This document shows, in pieces, positions 5,688 through 5,961 of a stretch of DNA of 5,961 nucleotides. Source of the stretch: Desulfobacterales bacterium (GTDB lineage Bacteria > Desulfobacterota > Desulfobacteria > Desulfobacterales > JAFDCJ01); NCBI GenBank assembly GCA_020345785.1, contig CP070771.1, forward strand, positions 1,444,236 through 1,450,196, given 5' to 3'. Within the stretch, counting starts at the first letter, position 1; the number at the start of each line of letters is the position of its first letter. The notes below the pieces were generated by a model that was not told the origin of the DNA, did not search any database, and was given only the letters and a program-made list of their open reading frames with translations. A program made the position numbers and the translations under genes.

Positions 5688-5701
5688 GGTTCAGGGTTCA
5701 G
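5688..5701. repeat. Two GGTTCAG heptamers upstream of permease A
   Basis: GGTTCAG occurs twice in tandem, preceded by a degenerate GGTTCCC at 5680-5686. On the minus strand these read CTGAACC, the same family as the array at 5934-5959 but in the opposite orientation. They end 15 bp before the permease A start codon. Confidence 0.65.
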
Positions 5702-5933
5702 CGTTATCTCCGGGCATGAAGCAGATAGGGTAGAATTTCTTGTACCGCAGAACACAGGTTCAGGATGGGCCGTTGCGTCCTGTCCGCGGGCAGGATTATC
5801 ATGCCTCTTGACATATTCAACCCCATCCAACGACATGCTTTTTGCTACACGCCTAACGCAGTTCCGGGATTAGCGGCTTGGGCTAACAGACCAGCAGTTG
5901 CTGTTTGGCGTATACCTTGAAAAACTAAACCTT

Positions 5934-5959
5934 TGAACCCTGAACCCTGAACCCTGAAC
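5934..5959. repeat. TGAACCC heptamer array at the right edge
   Basis: There are three perfect TGAACCC units followed by TGAAC. The array runs almost to the window edge and may continue beyond it. It opposes the GGTTCAG units at 5688-5701. Confidence 0.8.
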
Positions 5960-5961
5960 GG

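Larger units (their letters stand above)
5674..5961. other. Non-coding leader of the importer operon, bounded by opposed TGAACCC arrays
   Basis: There is no gene that I can support in these 288 bp. The plus-strand open frames here are short and have no recognisable protein character. The stretch holds GGTTCAG units at 5688-5701, one more at 5757-5763, a near-perfect 18-nt palindrome at 5778-5795 (TCCTGTCCGCGGGCAGGA, one wobble pair) and the TGAACCC array at the right edge. The operon promoter should lie here or beyond the edge. I see no convincing pair of promoter hexamers on the minus strand. Confidence 0.5.

Noticed and set aside
5808..5813. TTGACA on the plus strand as a -35 box
   Set aside because: The hexamer 17 nt downstream (CGACAT) is a poor -10, and no plus-strand gene follows.

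Overview
The window is a fragment of a Gram-negative bacterial chromosome of moderate GC content. All five protein-coding genes lie on the minus strand and read right to left. Gene content, spacing and several short heptanucleotide repeat arrays in the intergenic DNA suggest a Desulfobacterota-like (deltaproteobacterial) genome. That placement is an inference from general character, not from a marker gene.

In transcription order the window starts with a repeat-bearing leader (5961-5674). A tight three-gene polar amino-acid ABC importer module follows: permease A (5673-4924), permease B (4923-4024, start codon abutting the previous stop) and the ATPase (4010-3252). No periplasmic binding protein is present. 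It may lie just beyond the right edge, or elsewhere in the genome.

A 210-bp AT-rich spacer carrying two opposed heptamer arrays separates the importer from a gene at 3041-1983. That gene has the NAD-binding half of a leucine/glutamate-type dehydrogenase, but an unrecognised N-terminus replaces the catalytic substrate domain. A 320-bp spacer with a palindromic repeat element follows. The last gene, 1662-358, encodes a DAO-family FAD amine or amino-acid oxidoreductase. The final 357 bp contain no convincing gene but hold a heptamer array and nested inverted repeats.

The simplest functional reading is uptake of an amino acid or amino-acid-like amine by the ABC importer, followed by oxidative processing by the FAD enzyme. 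The dehydrogenase-like protein would act on a product or as a nucleotide-binding accessory. The substrate cannot be read from the sequence.

The two most distinctive things are the dehydrogenase-like protein without its catalytic domain, and three sequence-distinct heptamer repeat families that share an NTG core and sit at gene borders. Two of these families occur as opposed array pairs.
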